Shown: piece by piece, positions 38,199 to 47,107 of the stretch
Numbering within the stretch: position 1 is the stretch's first letter
Layout of the letters: each line of letters begins with the position of its first letter
NCBI GenBank assembly: GCA_945873145.1
Contig: CAMCBZ010000007.1
Coordinates: forward strand, 31,354 to 95,353
Reading direction: 5' to 3'
Length of the DNA stretch: 64,000 nt
Source: an uncultured Prevotella sp.
GTDB taxonomy: Bacteria; Bacteroidota; Bacteroidia; Bacteroidales; Bacteroidaceae
The notes under the pieces: model-generated
Databases searched by the model: none
The model's input: the letters and a program-made list of their open reading frames with translations, nothing else
What the model was told of the DNA's origin: nothing
Made by a program: the position numbers and the translations under genes

Positions 38199-39098
38199 AT
38201 GACAAACACACGACAAACCACCAGACGAAGGAAATCTTCTTCCCGCCGACGCTCTTCATCGCGTTCGCGGTCGTCACGTCGTGGCTCCGTGGGCATACGT
38301 CTTCCTTTTCTTCACATACATCTCAGTCGTGCAGCTATCTTTGGTGGATTGGCCGGTATCGTGGTTTATGTGTGGGCCTTCTATTATTTCTTTGTAGGGC
38401 CAACCGGTTTCCGTTGGCGTGCGCTCTATGGCGATGACAAATATCCTGAAGGTTATGAGGTGCATGGCATAGACATTTCGCACTATCAGGGTACAATCAA
38501 CTGGGACCGGCTACGCTCCAATGCGATGGTCGATGGTTGTCCTATCCGTTTTATCATCATCAAGTCCACAGAAGGATCCTCGCGCATTGATCCCAACTTC
38601 GACGAGAACTTCTATCAAGCGCGGGAATATGGCTTTATCAGAGGCGTTTATCACTTTTGGAGCAACAACTCCTCAGCCCGATCTCAAGCCAATTATTTCC
38701 TGAGCAAAGTACATCTGCTGGACGGAGATCTGCCTCCGGTGCTCGACGTGGAACATAAGCCGAAGAACGAGAGTGTGGAGGATTTCCAAACAGATATACT
38801 TACGTGGCTTCATATCGTGGAGAATAAATATGGTGTGAAGCCAATCATCTATACTTATTACAAATTCAAGGATGCTTATCTGAGTGCTCCGGTCTTTGAC
38901 GACTATCCTTATTGGATTGCGCACTATTATGTCGACAAAGTGGAATATCAGGGCAAATGGAAATTCTGGCAGCATACCGATGTGGGTAAACTGCCAGGTA
39001 TCAATGGTCATGTAGACTTGAATATCTACAATGGTTCTTATTACGATCTCATGCGTCTGACGATAGGCAATCAGGAGAATGTCGTGGTGGCAGAGTGA
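38199..39098 (+). CDS. GH25-family lysozyme, membrane anchored, Arg/Ser-rich N-terminus
   Basis: YEVHGIDISHYQGTINWDRLRS...FIIIKSTEGSSRIDPNFDENFYQAREYGFIRGVYHFW...PPVLDVEHKP; N-term TTRRRKSSSRRRSSSRSRSSRRGS then TM. Confidence 0.93.
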   Translation: MTNTRQTTRRRKSSSRRRSSSRSRSSRRGSVGIRLPFLHIHLSRAAIFGGLAGIVVYVWAFYYFFVGPTGFRWRALYGDDKYPEGYEVHGIDISHYQGTINWDRLRSNAMVDGCPIRFIIIKSTEGSSRIDPNFDENFYQAREYGFIRGVYHFWSNNSSARSQANYFLSKVHLLDGDLPPVLDVEHKPKNESVEDFQTDILTWLHIVENKYGVKPIIYTYYKFKDAYLSAPVFDDYPYWIAHYYVDKVEYQGKWKFWQHTDVGKLPGINGHVDLNIYNGSYYDLMRLTIGNQENVVVAE

Positions 39099-39104
39099 AA
39101 ATTC

Positions 39105-41345
39105 TCAGTCGATGTCTGCCATCACTTTCTGTGCGGTATCGTCTATCCCGTAGTGTTTTAGAATGTTCTGATCCGTATGGAACTTCTCTAAAAGGAAGGA
39201 AGACGCGCTTTCACCTTCCTCCGGCTTGCTCAAGCCTATATATTTCCGAAGCATTTCCCGGGCTTGCATCCGCTGACCTTGGAACCAGTAGCAGTAAGCA
39301 GCGTTGAGCGTGTCGTCGGGTATAGCTTTGTCGCCGGAGCAAAGCCTCTTGTAGATTTTCTGAGCTTCCTCTATCCGGTCAATCCACAAAAGTCCCCAAG
39401 CTAAAGTACGCTGTACCTCTGTGTTGTCGGGATGTTCGTAATCCAACTTGTAAAGCACAGAGATGGCCTCCTCTGCCTTACCACAATATATGAGCGAGAT
39501 GGCAAGACCCAAAGCATAAGACATCTTTTGAGGATAGCGTTGTGTCAAGGTCTTGTAGCTCTCTGAGGCCTCCTCAAAGTGCCCCGACTTAAATATGGCT
39601 AAGGCATATTGGCGCAGCAATGATTCATTGTCCGGTTCCATCTTGCAGAGTTCTTTAAGATACTCAGCCGCCAAAGCGTAGTCGGAGTTGTGCATATACA
39701 ACGCTGCTGTGGCCAATTCCAGACTCTTCCTTACCTCATTGCCCTGCTCAGAGGTCTCTTTCTCGTCTGTGATCTTAAAGCACGTTACTATGGACAGAAG
39801 AGAATTCCACAATTTCTTTTTCAGCAGGAAGCTGATCAGTGCTGGAAGCTGTTGACGCATCTCCGTGCTTATCATGTCTTTGGTGAAGAACATGATTGGA
39901 TTAGCGTAGCCAAAGGCATTGAAGAAGGGATGCCGCTGATCGCAGAGCTTGAAGAAGCGGTAGAGGTCTTGAAGATACATCCGACGGATGTAGGCCGACT
40001 GATGCCAGGGTTCCTCGCTGTCGTCAGGCATGTTGAAACCCACCTCGCCACTCATCAACACCTTTCTCACCTCCTGCGGCAGGCGCTGATAGACAGATGA
40101 GAGAGCAATGGAAAAGCTGTATTTGTCAGAGTCGCAGAAGGGACCCTCTTTAAACAACTTGTCCAAGAAACCCGAATTGCGAAGCTCTTCCGGCAGCATC
40201 GTCAAGTCGGGATGAGTGGGCGTGTAGGGTATCAGCCAGTTATAGAGCTGGTTGAAGAAGGCGAAGCGCTTCATCTGTGAGAATCCACCGAAGTAGATGT
40301 CCATGCCCTGCTTGCGCATGTCGTTCATCTTGTTGATACTCTTTTCAAGACTTTCCATACGCTTGTCATCCTCGTCGGGATGAAGAATCTCCTCTAAAGA
40401 ACTTTCATCGGTAGGCGTCGATCCCATATTCATCATCTGCCAGTCATGGCTTTTGATGATGTTGGGCATAATGTTTTTGCGCAACTCGTCATTGTCTCTT
40501 TCGGCATTGTGACAATAGACCACTTGCATCTGCATGTCGAGCAATGCACTCTTCACGCTGTTATCTGACAAGACATCTTTCACGGCGTGGCGAACAGAAT
40601 CATAAAGCTGGTATCTGCCATTGGAGAGTGCGAACACCCATCCGACAAAGGCGCGTTGCTTGACCCGCTCGTCCTGACTCTTCTGAAAGACATGGATAAG
40701 CGTCAGAATCTTCTCAGCATCCGCTACCAAGAGACAGGCGAGCGTCACTGCCGATACCAGTAATTGCGCATCGGCGGAGTCGATAGCCGGAGAGAGCAGC
40801 AGATCCTCGAAACTCACAGCATATTCATGCCGCCACTGAGGAGAAGCGACAGTGAGATTGAAAAAAGATCGCAGGTTATTGGCATGACGCTTATGGATGT
40901 CAGCCAGATTATTGTTTGTTCCGTTGAGAGCAGACAGCGAAGCCATAGCCATGTCGGTGACATAGCTCTCCAGTTGTTGACGCATATCGTCGACAGACGG
41001 TATCTGCCGTTGGGGATTGAGATATTTGAGATAGGGGTATTCGGCTTTCTGATCCTCCAATATCAAATCCCGGATGACACCATCTAACTGAGCTGCCAGC
41101 TGCTGATAGAACTGCTGTCGCTGTGGGTCTTCGTAGCCTTGCAGATAGAAGTCAGACATACGGTGGTAGTTGTCCGTGATGTCGTCCAGCCGCTCACGTA
41201 TCCAGGACGCATCTTGCTGCCCTAACAGTTTATTGAGTTGGCGCAAAGTCTCGCCAACATTACAGTCTTTCTCCAGTTTCCGTCCTAATATGATGAGTTG
41301 ATCTCTGCTTTTGACAGCAGCATCCTCTTGTGCATTTCCATCCAT
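39105..41345 (-). CDS. TPR-containing protein, 746 aa
   Basis: TPR-like C-terminus (YAIFKSGHFEEASESYKTLTQRYPQKMSYALGLAISLIYCGKAEEAISVLYKLDYEHPDNTEVQRTLAWGLLWIDRIEEAQKIY); rest unassigned. Confidence 0.8.
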   Translation of the reverse strand: MDGNAQEDAAVKSRDQLIILGRKLEKDCNVGETLRQLNKLLGQQDASWIRERLDDITDNYHRMSDFYLQGYEDPQRQQFYQQLAAQLDGVIRDLILEDQKAEYPYLKYLNPQRQIPSVDDMRQQLESYVTDMAMASLSALNGTNNNLADIHKRHANNLRSFFNLTVASPQWRHEYAVSFEDLLLSPAIDSADAQLLVSAVTLACLLVADAEKILTLIHVFQKSQDERVKQRAFVGWVFALSNGRYQLYDSVRHAVKDVLSDNSVKSALLDMQMQVVYCHNAERDNDELRKNIMPNIIKSHDWQMMNMGSTPTDESSLEEILHPDEDDKRMESLEKSINKMNDMRKQGMDIYFGGFSQMKRFAFFNQLYNWLIPYTPTHPDLTMLPEELRNSGFLDKLFKEGPFCDSDKYSFSIALSSVYQRLPQEVRKVLMSGEVGFNMPDDSEEPWHQSAYIRRMYLQDLYRFFKLCDQRHPFFNAFGYANPIMFFTKDMISTEMRQQLPALISFLLKKKLWNSLLSIVTCFKITDEKETSEQGNEVRKSLELATAALYMHNSDYALAAEYLKELCKMEPDNESLLRQYALAIFKSGHFEEASESYKTLTQRYPQKMSYALGLAISLIYCGKAEEAISVLYKLDYEHPDNTEVQRTLAWGLLWIDRIEEAQKIYKRLCSGDKAIPDDTLNAAYCYWFQGQRMQAREMLRKYIGLSKPEEGESASSFLLEKFHTDQNILKHYGIDDTAQKVMADID

Positions 41346-41359
41346 AAATTCAATACTAA

Positions 41360-42277
41360 TTAAGGTGTGAACCTCGCTCCGCGGGCTATGTCTCTCTGTC
41401 GGGGAGCAGTGGCATGGTGATAGGTCATCTTGGGCAGGGCGTTTACGGTGCGCATGTCCACCCCCATATATTTGCAGATGATCTTGCCGTAGTGCCTCAC
41501 ACCGTGTTTGTTGATCGAGTCCACGGCGTCGTCGTAGACTTTCAGGAACTTCTCGACTTGTAGTTTCCGGTCTTTATTGTCCATGACTTTCTGTCGGAAG
41601 GCGATCACGCCTAAGTTCAGATTCTTGTCACGGCTGTCCATCAACATAGGGTTCTGAAAGAGACGCGCCTGCGTAGCCTGAGGCTCTGGGAGCAGTGCGG
41701 CGTCAATTTCATTGTTGAGGATCATCTTCAATCTGATGTTGACATCATTGACCTCAATGCGATAGACCGTCTCCTTGGGTCGGGCACTGTCTATGGCCAA
41801 GTCGGCCAGCAGCTGTGTAGCGGAGTAGGGGGCAATGGCCACCATCTTGTCAGAGAGTTGTTTCAATTCTGAAAGGCGGGCGATGCGGTTGCTGATGAAT
41901 TGCCATGAAGCGTTGGTAGAGGTCACAAAGTTCAGCGCGACACCTTGGCGGCGCAAGCGCTCAGCTTTGACGAGATCTGTGACAATGCCTTCCGCTCTCT
42001 TGCTGCGAAGCAGGGTGTCGCCATCAGTCTGACTGCCGTATCGCTTCAGTCTCACGTCTACGCCTGCTTTTTGAAACAGACTGTCTTCCGCAGCGATGAA
42101 AAGAGGAAGGCAGTCCATCGTTGGCACCGTGGCAATCTTGAGAGCCGCAGAGTCCTGGCGGGCAGCTTCGATCTGCTGTTCGCGGTTGAGACGTTGCTGC
42201 TCTTTATATGACTTTCCACAAGAGACCAAAAAGGCGATGGAAAGCAAAGAGAACAGAAGGTATTGATATTTTCTCAT
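41360..42277 (-). CDS. NMT1/SsuA-like ABC substrate-binding lipoprotein (orphan)
   Basis: Lipobox LVSCG; LKIATVPTMDCLPLFIAAEDSLFQKAGVDVRLKRYGSQTDGDTLLRSKRAEGIVTDLVKAERL. Confidence 0.8.
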   Translation of the reverse strand: MRKYQYLLFSLLSIAFLVSCGKSYKEQQRLNREQQIEAARQDSAALKIATVPTMDCLPLFIAAEDSLFQKAGVDVRLKRYGSQTDGDTLLRSKRAEGIVTDLVKAERLRRQGVALNFVTSTNASWQFISNRIARLSELKQLSDKMVAIAPYSATQLLADLAIDSARPKETVYRIEVNDVNIRLKMILNNEIDAALLPEPQATQARLFQNPMLMDSRDKNLNLGVIAFRQKVMDNKDRKLQVEKFLKVYDDAVDSINKHGVRHYGKIICKYMGVDMRTVNALPKMTYHHATAPRQRDIARGARFTP

Positions 42278-42352
42278 GACTATGCAAAGGTACGAAATAT
42301 TTTGTAAACACAAAAAAAAATGCTACTTTTGCAATCATAATCAGAAACGAAT

Positions 42353-43756
42353 ATGGCCAAAGATAAAACAATGTATGTCTGCAGCAACTGTGGCTACGAG
42401 TCGGTAAAGTGGCTGGGCAAGTGTCCGCAGTGTGGTGAATGGCAGTCGTTCAAGGAAATCAAGGTTGCCGCCGACACGGGTTCGTCGGCCGCCCGCAATG
42501 CGGCGTTGAGTGTCAAACAAGCGAGACAGTCACCTTTCAGCCGACAGAGTGCGGCTCCCGTCCGCTTGCGTGACATTCCCTTGCAGGATGAGCCGCGCAT
42601 TGACATGCACGATGCAGAGCTTAACCGTGTCTTGGGCGGCGGACTCGTGCCGGGCAGTATCACACTGTTGGGCGGTGAGCCTGGTATCGGAAAGTCTACA
42701 CTTACTTTACAGACACTCTTGAAGATGCCGGAGAAGAAGATTCTCTATGTCAGTGGAGAGGAAAGTGCTCATCAGATCAAGATGAGGGCAGAGCGTCTGT
42801 CGCCCACTTTTCCAGAGTCTCTGCTGGTACTATGCGAGACCTCGTTGGAGAAGATCTTCAAGCATATCCAGGACGTGGCACCGGATATCGTCGTGATCGA
42901 TTCCGTGCAGACCATTGCCACGGAAAGCGTTGACTCGTCTCCCGGCAGCATCTCTCAGGTGAGAGAGTGCGCCGCGGCGCTGCTGCGCTTTGCCAAGTCG
43001 AGCGGAGTGCCTGTGATCTTGATCGGACATATTAATAAGGAGGGGACACTGGCCGGTCCAAAGATATTGGAACATATCGTTGACACGGTGATACAGTTCG
43101 AGGGTGACCAGCACTATCTCTATCGGATGCTACGCAGCACGAAGAACCGTTTCGGCAGCACGTCAGAGATGGGCATCTATGAGATGCGTCAGGACGGACT
43201 GCGGCAGGTGTCCAATCCTTCTGAGCTGTTGATAGCAGAAGAGCATGACGGGCTGTCCGGTGTGGCGATTACTTCGGCCATTGAAGGTGTTCGGCCGTTT
43301 CTGGTAGAGACTCAGGCGTTGGTTTCCACAGCCGCTTATGGCACGCCCCAGCGCTCGGCGACCGGCTTTGACCAGCGCCGGCTCAACATGCTCTTGGCCG
43401 TCTTGGAGAAGCGCGTCGGCTTCAAGTTGATGCAGAAAGACGTGTTTCTGAATATTGCCGGAGGTTTGCGTGTGACGGATATGGCCATGGATCTGAGTGT
43501 AATAGCTGCCGTACTCTCCAGCAATGTAGACACGCCGATAGAGCAAGGGTGGTGTATGTGCGGTGAAGTGGGCCTCAGTGGCGAGGTACGTCCGGTGGCA
43601 CGATTGGAGCAGCGAATTGCCGAAGCTGAGAAACTGGGCTTCCAGCATATCATCGTTCCGGCTTATAACATGAAGAATATCGACACAAAGAAATATAAAA
43701 TCGAACTCCATCCTGTACGCAAAGTAGAGGGAGCGCTCAGAACGCTGTTCGGTTAA
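42353..43756 (+). CDS. radA: DNA repair protein RadA
   Basis: YVCSNCGYESVKWLGKCPQCGEWQSF zinc finger; GGEPGIGKSTL Walker A; KNRFGSTSEMGIYEM motif. Confidence 0.97.
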   Translation: MAKDKTMYVCSNCGYESVKWLGKCPQCGEWQSFKEIKVAADTGSSAARNAALSVKQARQSPFSRQSAAPVRLRDIPLQDEPRIDMHDAELNRVLGGGLVPGSITLLGGEPGIGKSTLTLQTLLKMPEKKILYVSGEESAHQIKMRAERLSPTFPESLLVLCETSLEKIFKHIQDVAPDIVVIDSVQTIATESVDSSPGSISQVRECAAALLRFAKSSGVPVILIGHINKEGTLAGPKILEHIVDTVIQFEGDQHYLYRMLRSTKNRFGSTSEMGIYEMRQDGLRQVSNPSELLIAEEHDGLSGVAITSAIEGVRPFLVETQALVSTAAYGTPQRSATGFDQRRLNMLLAVLEKRVGFKLMQKDVFLNIAGGLRVTDMAMDLSVIAAVLSSNVDTPIEQGWCMCGEVGLSGEVRPVARLEQRIAEAEKLGFQHIIVPAYNMKNIDTKKYKIELHPVRKVEGALRTLFG

Positions 43757-43772
43757 TCAATAATAAAGACAG

Positions 43773-44426
43773 ATGAAAGATTCAGTGATTATTGTCAGTG
43801 GTGGCATGGACTCCATCACGATGCTTTATGAGTTCAAGGACCGCATTGCCCTTGGCATTTCCTTTGACTATGGCAGCAACCACAATGCGCGCGAGATACC
43901 CTTTGCGGAAATGCATTGCAAGCGGTTGGGCATTCCCCATATCACCATTCCTTTGGACTTCATGCCGAAGTATTTCAAGTCGAGTCTGCTTGAGGGTGCG
44001 GATGCCATCCCGGAAGGCAACTACGACGAGGAGAATATGAAGTCTACAGTGGTGCCATTCCGCAATGGCATCATGCTCAGCATTGCCGCAGGCATCGCAG
44101 AGAGCCATCAACTCAAATACGTGATGATGGCCAACCACAGCGGTGATCACACCATCTATCCCGACTGCCGTCCTGAGTTTGTAGAGGCTTTCTCACATGC
44201 TACCAAAGCCGGTACGTATGTGGGTGTGGAGATTTGGGCTCCTTACACCAACATCACGAAGGCTGACATCGCCCGTCATGGCAAGGCGCTGGGCATTGAC
44301 TACAGTGAGACGTGGAGCTGTTATAAAGGTGGAGAAAAGCACTGTGGCAAGTGTGGAACCTGCCGCGAACGCAAGGAAGCGCTCAAAGAGGCTGGTATCG
44401 AAGACACCACAGAGTATGAAGATTAG
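43773..44426 (+). CDS. queC: 7-cyano-7-deazaguanine synthase
   Basis: VIIVSGGMDSITMLYEF PP-loop; ETWSCYKGGEKHCGKCGTCRERKEALKEAGI zinc motif. Confidence 0.95.
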   Translation: MKDSVIIVSGGMDSITMLYEFKDRIALGISFDYGSNHNAREIPFAEMHCKRLGIPHITIPLDFMPKYFKSSLLEGADAIPEGNYDEENMKSTVVPFRNGIMLSIAAGIAESHQLKYVMMANHSGDHTIYPDCRPEFVEAFSHATKAGTYVGVEIWAPYTNITKADIARHGKALGIDYSETWSCYKGGEKHCGKCGTCRERKEALKEAGIEDTTEYED

Positions 44427-44471
44427 GTTATTTGGCGTAGCCTCGATACATGTTTTTTTCTTAACAAAAGT

Positions 44472-44519
44472 CTGTTCGCTGCAACTCACAATCTAGAGAG
44501 CAGCGAACAGGCTTTTTTA
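44472..44519 (+). terminator. Terminator after queC
   Basis: CTGTTCGCTGC...GCAGCGAACAG GCTTTTTT. Confidence 0.9.
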
Positions 44520-44593
44520 TTTGTGAAGCAGCAAAAAGGAGACTCTTTCATCGATTTTTGCCTGATGAGAGTCTCATCTCAGTGAATTTACTT

Positions 44594-44845
44594 GGTCATC
44601 TTGGCGTTTTTTAGCGGTCAAAAAGGTAAGATGACGTGATCATCTCGCCTTTCTGACCGAAAATTCTCTAGAGAATTTTCGGTCAGAAAGGCACTTTGAT
44701 AAGAGTGAAAAAGTGCGTATTTTATAACGTGCTGATTGTCAGAACTTTGTAAAATGGCTCAAATTTCGCAAAATTTCGGCCAACTCTACTTTTATTTTCA
44801 ACGAGCGCCTTCTCGTGGCCCGATTTTTGTCAGTTTATCGGACAG
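44594..44845 (+). repeat. Composite intergenic element, copy 2 (22-bp units, perfect 46-bp palindrome, conserved flank)
   Basis: 22-mers GGTCATCTTGGCGTTTTTTAGC / GGTCAAAAAGGTAAGATGACGT / GATCATCTCGCCTTTCTGACCG / AAAATTCTCTAGAGAATTTTCG / GTCAGAAAGGCACTTTGATAAG; perfect palindrome 44647-44692 checked base by base. Confidence 0.8.
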
Positions 44846-44854
44846 TTATGTTTT

Positions 44855-45325
44855 TTATAACTGATCGAAGGACAATGGCAGCAGATCGTGGATGCTGCTG
44901 ACCCGATAATACTTTTCTTTGCCACAAAGCAGGATTTCTACAGGCTTGTGATAGCGCTGTTCCATCTGCAGGATCACTTGCCGGCACGATCCGCAGGGTG
45001 TCACGGGTTCCTCGGTCTGCTCTTCTCCGTTTCTCGCTGCAATGGCAAGGATGCGGATGGGCTGGTCGGGATATTGCGACTGGGCTGAGAAGATGCAGGC
45101 ACGCTCACCACAGAGTCCTGACGGAAATGCTGCATTTTCCTGGTTGGCACCTATGACGGTGATGCCATTCTCCAAGAGTACGGCCGCACCAACATGGAAA
45201 TGACTGTATGGTGCAAACGAGTGATAAGAGGCTTGCAGGGCGCGGTCGGTCAACTGCTGCTCCTCTGTTGTCAGTTCCGACTTGGAGCAGACGTCGATAT
45301 TGATATTGAAGTTGAGGTGTTCCAT
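44855..45325 (-). CDS. cdd: Cytidine deaminase
   Basis: YSHFHVGAAVLLENGITVIGANQENAAFPSGLCGERACIFSA...PCGSCRQVI. Confidence 0.95.
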   Translation of the reverse strand: MEHLNFNINIDVCSKSELTTEEQQLTDRALQASYHSFAPYSHFHVGAAVLLENGITVIGANQENAAFPSGLCGERACIFSAQSQYPDQPIRILAIAARNGEEQTEEPVTPCGSCRQVILQMEQRYHKPVEILLCGKEKYYRVSSIHDLLPLSFDQL

Positions 45326-45399
45326 AGTTGCTGTTGTATTAAGTTCTTGGTTATCTTTTATTGGTAGAAATGATTTGTTGTCTTTAGAAGGGCAAGGGC

Positions 45400-46866
45400 C
45401 TATTTGCCATCTTCCTTTCGGTATTCATAAGCACCGATGTCCGGCAGTTCGTCTCTTTTCGCACCGTCGCGGTCGATAGGCCGAGCTGTCTTTGCGTTTG
45501 CCTTGTCCACGGCAGCGGAGATCTTGCTCAGGTGGAAATCGTAGTATTGCTTGTCAGCGTCGATCTTCACGAAGTTCTTCTCCCCGTATATCGTCGTGTC
45601 TTTGACATCTTCGTATATGATATTCTTGAAATATACGCTATCTGCTGTTGTGGGCTTCGGTGTACGCAGCACGCAATCCTCAAAGTTGAAGTTAAAGGGC
45701 TGATCCGCATTTTTCGGGCGGTCGCCACTGATCTGGTCATCAGCGTAGCCGGTAATCAAAGAGTTTGTGACATTCAATTTAGTGAGAGGGTGATTGGCAC
45801 TGAAATGCAGGGCATATCCGCGGTTTCCGTCAAAGGGATAGAACTGTGCCAACGTGCTGTTGTTGATCTCCACAATGCCACCATCTACTTCAACGCAGTC
45901 GCCTAATGTATTGGTAATCTGTGCATTGTTCAAGACAATATTACTGTTGGTGATCTTCAGTCCTGCGCCTTGGCAGTTGTGGATAGTAATCTGCGAAGCC
46001 GTCAGTTTCTGCTTGTTGACATCTGAAGAGTCGACGACCACACCGTCAAAGGCGCTGTGGAGATCTGTGTACTCAAGTTGATTATTATATGATGAGGTAT
46101 AGATGTGCATTCCTTTCCACTGTCCTGGCACACGGTCGTAGGGCAGGTAGTCAAACATCCTGTCGAGTCGGTCGCCCCGCAACGTGATGGGCTGCCGGTC
46201 ATTGCCCTGGGCGATGAGCGTACCGTAGACATCCAGTCGGGCATCGCCATGGAAGTAGATCGTTTGTCCGGCTGCAATCTTCAGCGTAGCAGCACTGTCC
46301 ACCTTGATGCCTCCATAGATGACAAGCGGACGCCCTTGAGAGTTGATGGTCGTGTCATGGCTTATTTCCATGTTGCGTGCCATGAGCGCATTCCAAGTGT
46401 AGGCATTGAGATGGATCTTCTGCTCGGCACCGTCGCCTAAGGAGAAGACGAGATCATCCTCAGTCAGAGTAGGGGAATCGGAAGAGGCTTTCGGGGCAGT
46501 CAGTTCCACAAACACCCTGAGGCTGTCACCCTTTCGCAGCTCTATATCGCTGCTTTGGTAGTTGTTTTCAGCTCCCAAGTAGATGCCGTCGACATTCACG
46601 CGAAAGCCTGATTGTGCAGCCCGACTGGTGCTCACATTTTGGAACCGTATGTTTTCGTTGGAGTGATTGTAGACCCAAACAGACCGTGTCGTGGAAGGTA
46701 CATTGGCAAAGAGCGTGTCAAAGCGGATGGTGTCAGCGGAGAAGGCCACGCGATTGGCCGACGATATCACGAAGTCATCGTCGTTGGTACATGCTGCCAT
46801 CATCAAGACTGTCAACATGCAGAGTAAGGTGGCCACGAGCCCGCTGTTTTTTTCTGTTTTCATCAT
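45400..46866 (-). CDS. Lipoprotein with right-handed beta-helix-like region, 488 aa
   Basis: Lipobox MMAACT; repeated beta-strand pattern (IHNCQGAGLKITNSNIVLNNAQITNTLGDCVEVDGGIVEINNSTL). Confidence 0.75.
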   Translation of the reverse strand: MMKTEKNSGLVATLLCMLTVLMMAACTNDDDFVISSANRVAFSADTIRFDTLFANVPSTTRSVWVYNHSNENIRFQNVSTSRAAQSGFRVNVDGIYLGAENNYQSSDIELRKGDSLRVFVELTAPKASSDSPTLTEDDLVFSLGDGAEQKIHLNAYTWNALMARNMEISHDTTINSQGRPLVIYGGIKVDSAATLKIAAGQTIYFHGDARLDVYGTLIAQGNDRQPITLRGDRLDRMFDYLPYDRVPGQWKGMHIYTSSYNNQLEYTDLHSAFDGVVVDSSDVNKQKLTASQITIHNCQGAGLKITNSNIVLNNAQITNTLGDCVEVDGGIVEINNSTLAQFYPFDGNRGYALHFSANHPLTKLNVTNSLITGYADDQISGDRPKNADQPFNFNFEDCVLRTPKPTTADSVYFKNIIYEDVKDTTIYGEKNFVKIDADKQYYDFHLSKISAAVDKANAKTARPIDRDGAKRDELPDIGAYEYRKEDGK

Positions 46867-47107
46867 ATCCTCATAACGGACACCTTATTATATTATTGTA
46901 GTTCAATTCAAAGAATCAGTATTATAGGACAAAAGGATCACTGAATCGTGGCAAAACGTATATCCTCGGAAAAACATGCTTTATTTTCGTTTTAAATGTT
47001 TTGCCGTATGGGAAAAAACTTGTAACTTTACACCTTGAAAAATCATCCAAACGGCTTAAAACGCAAATAAAGGCCGTTAAACGGAATTTAAACAACAAAA
47101 AGATAAC

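Noticed and set aside
44550-44575. GATGAGAGTCTCATC palindrome after queC as part of the 22-bp element
   Set aside because: Out of phase with the 22-bp units and better explained as an extra hairpin after the queC terminator.
47041-47105. AACGGC...GCCGTT inverted repeat in the gyrA leader as a riboswitch
   Set aside because: Single short hairpin with no recognisable riboswitch core; too weak to call.
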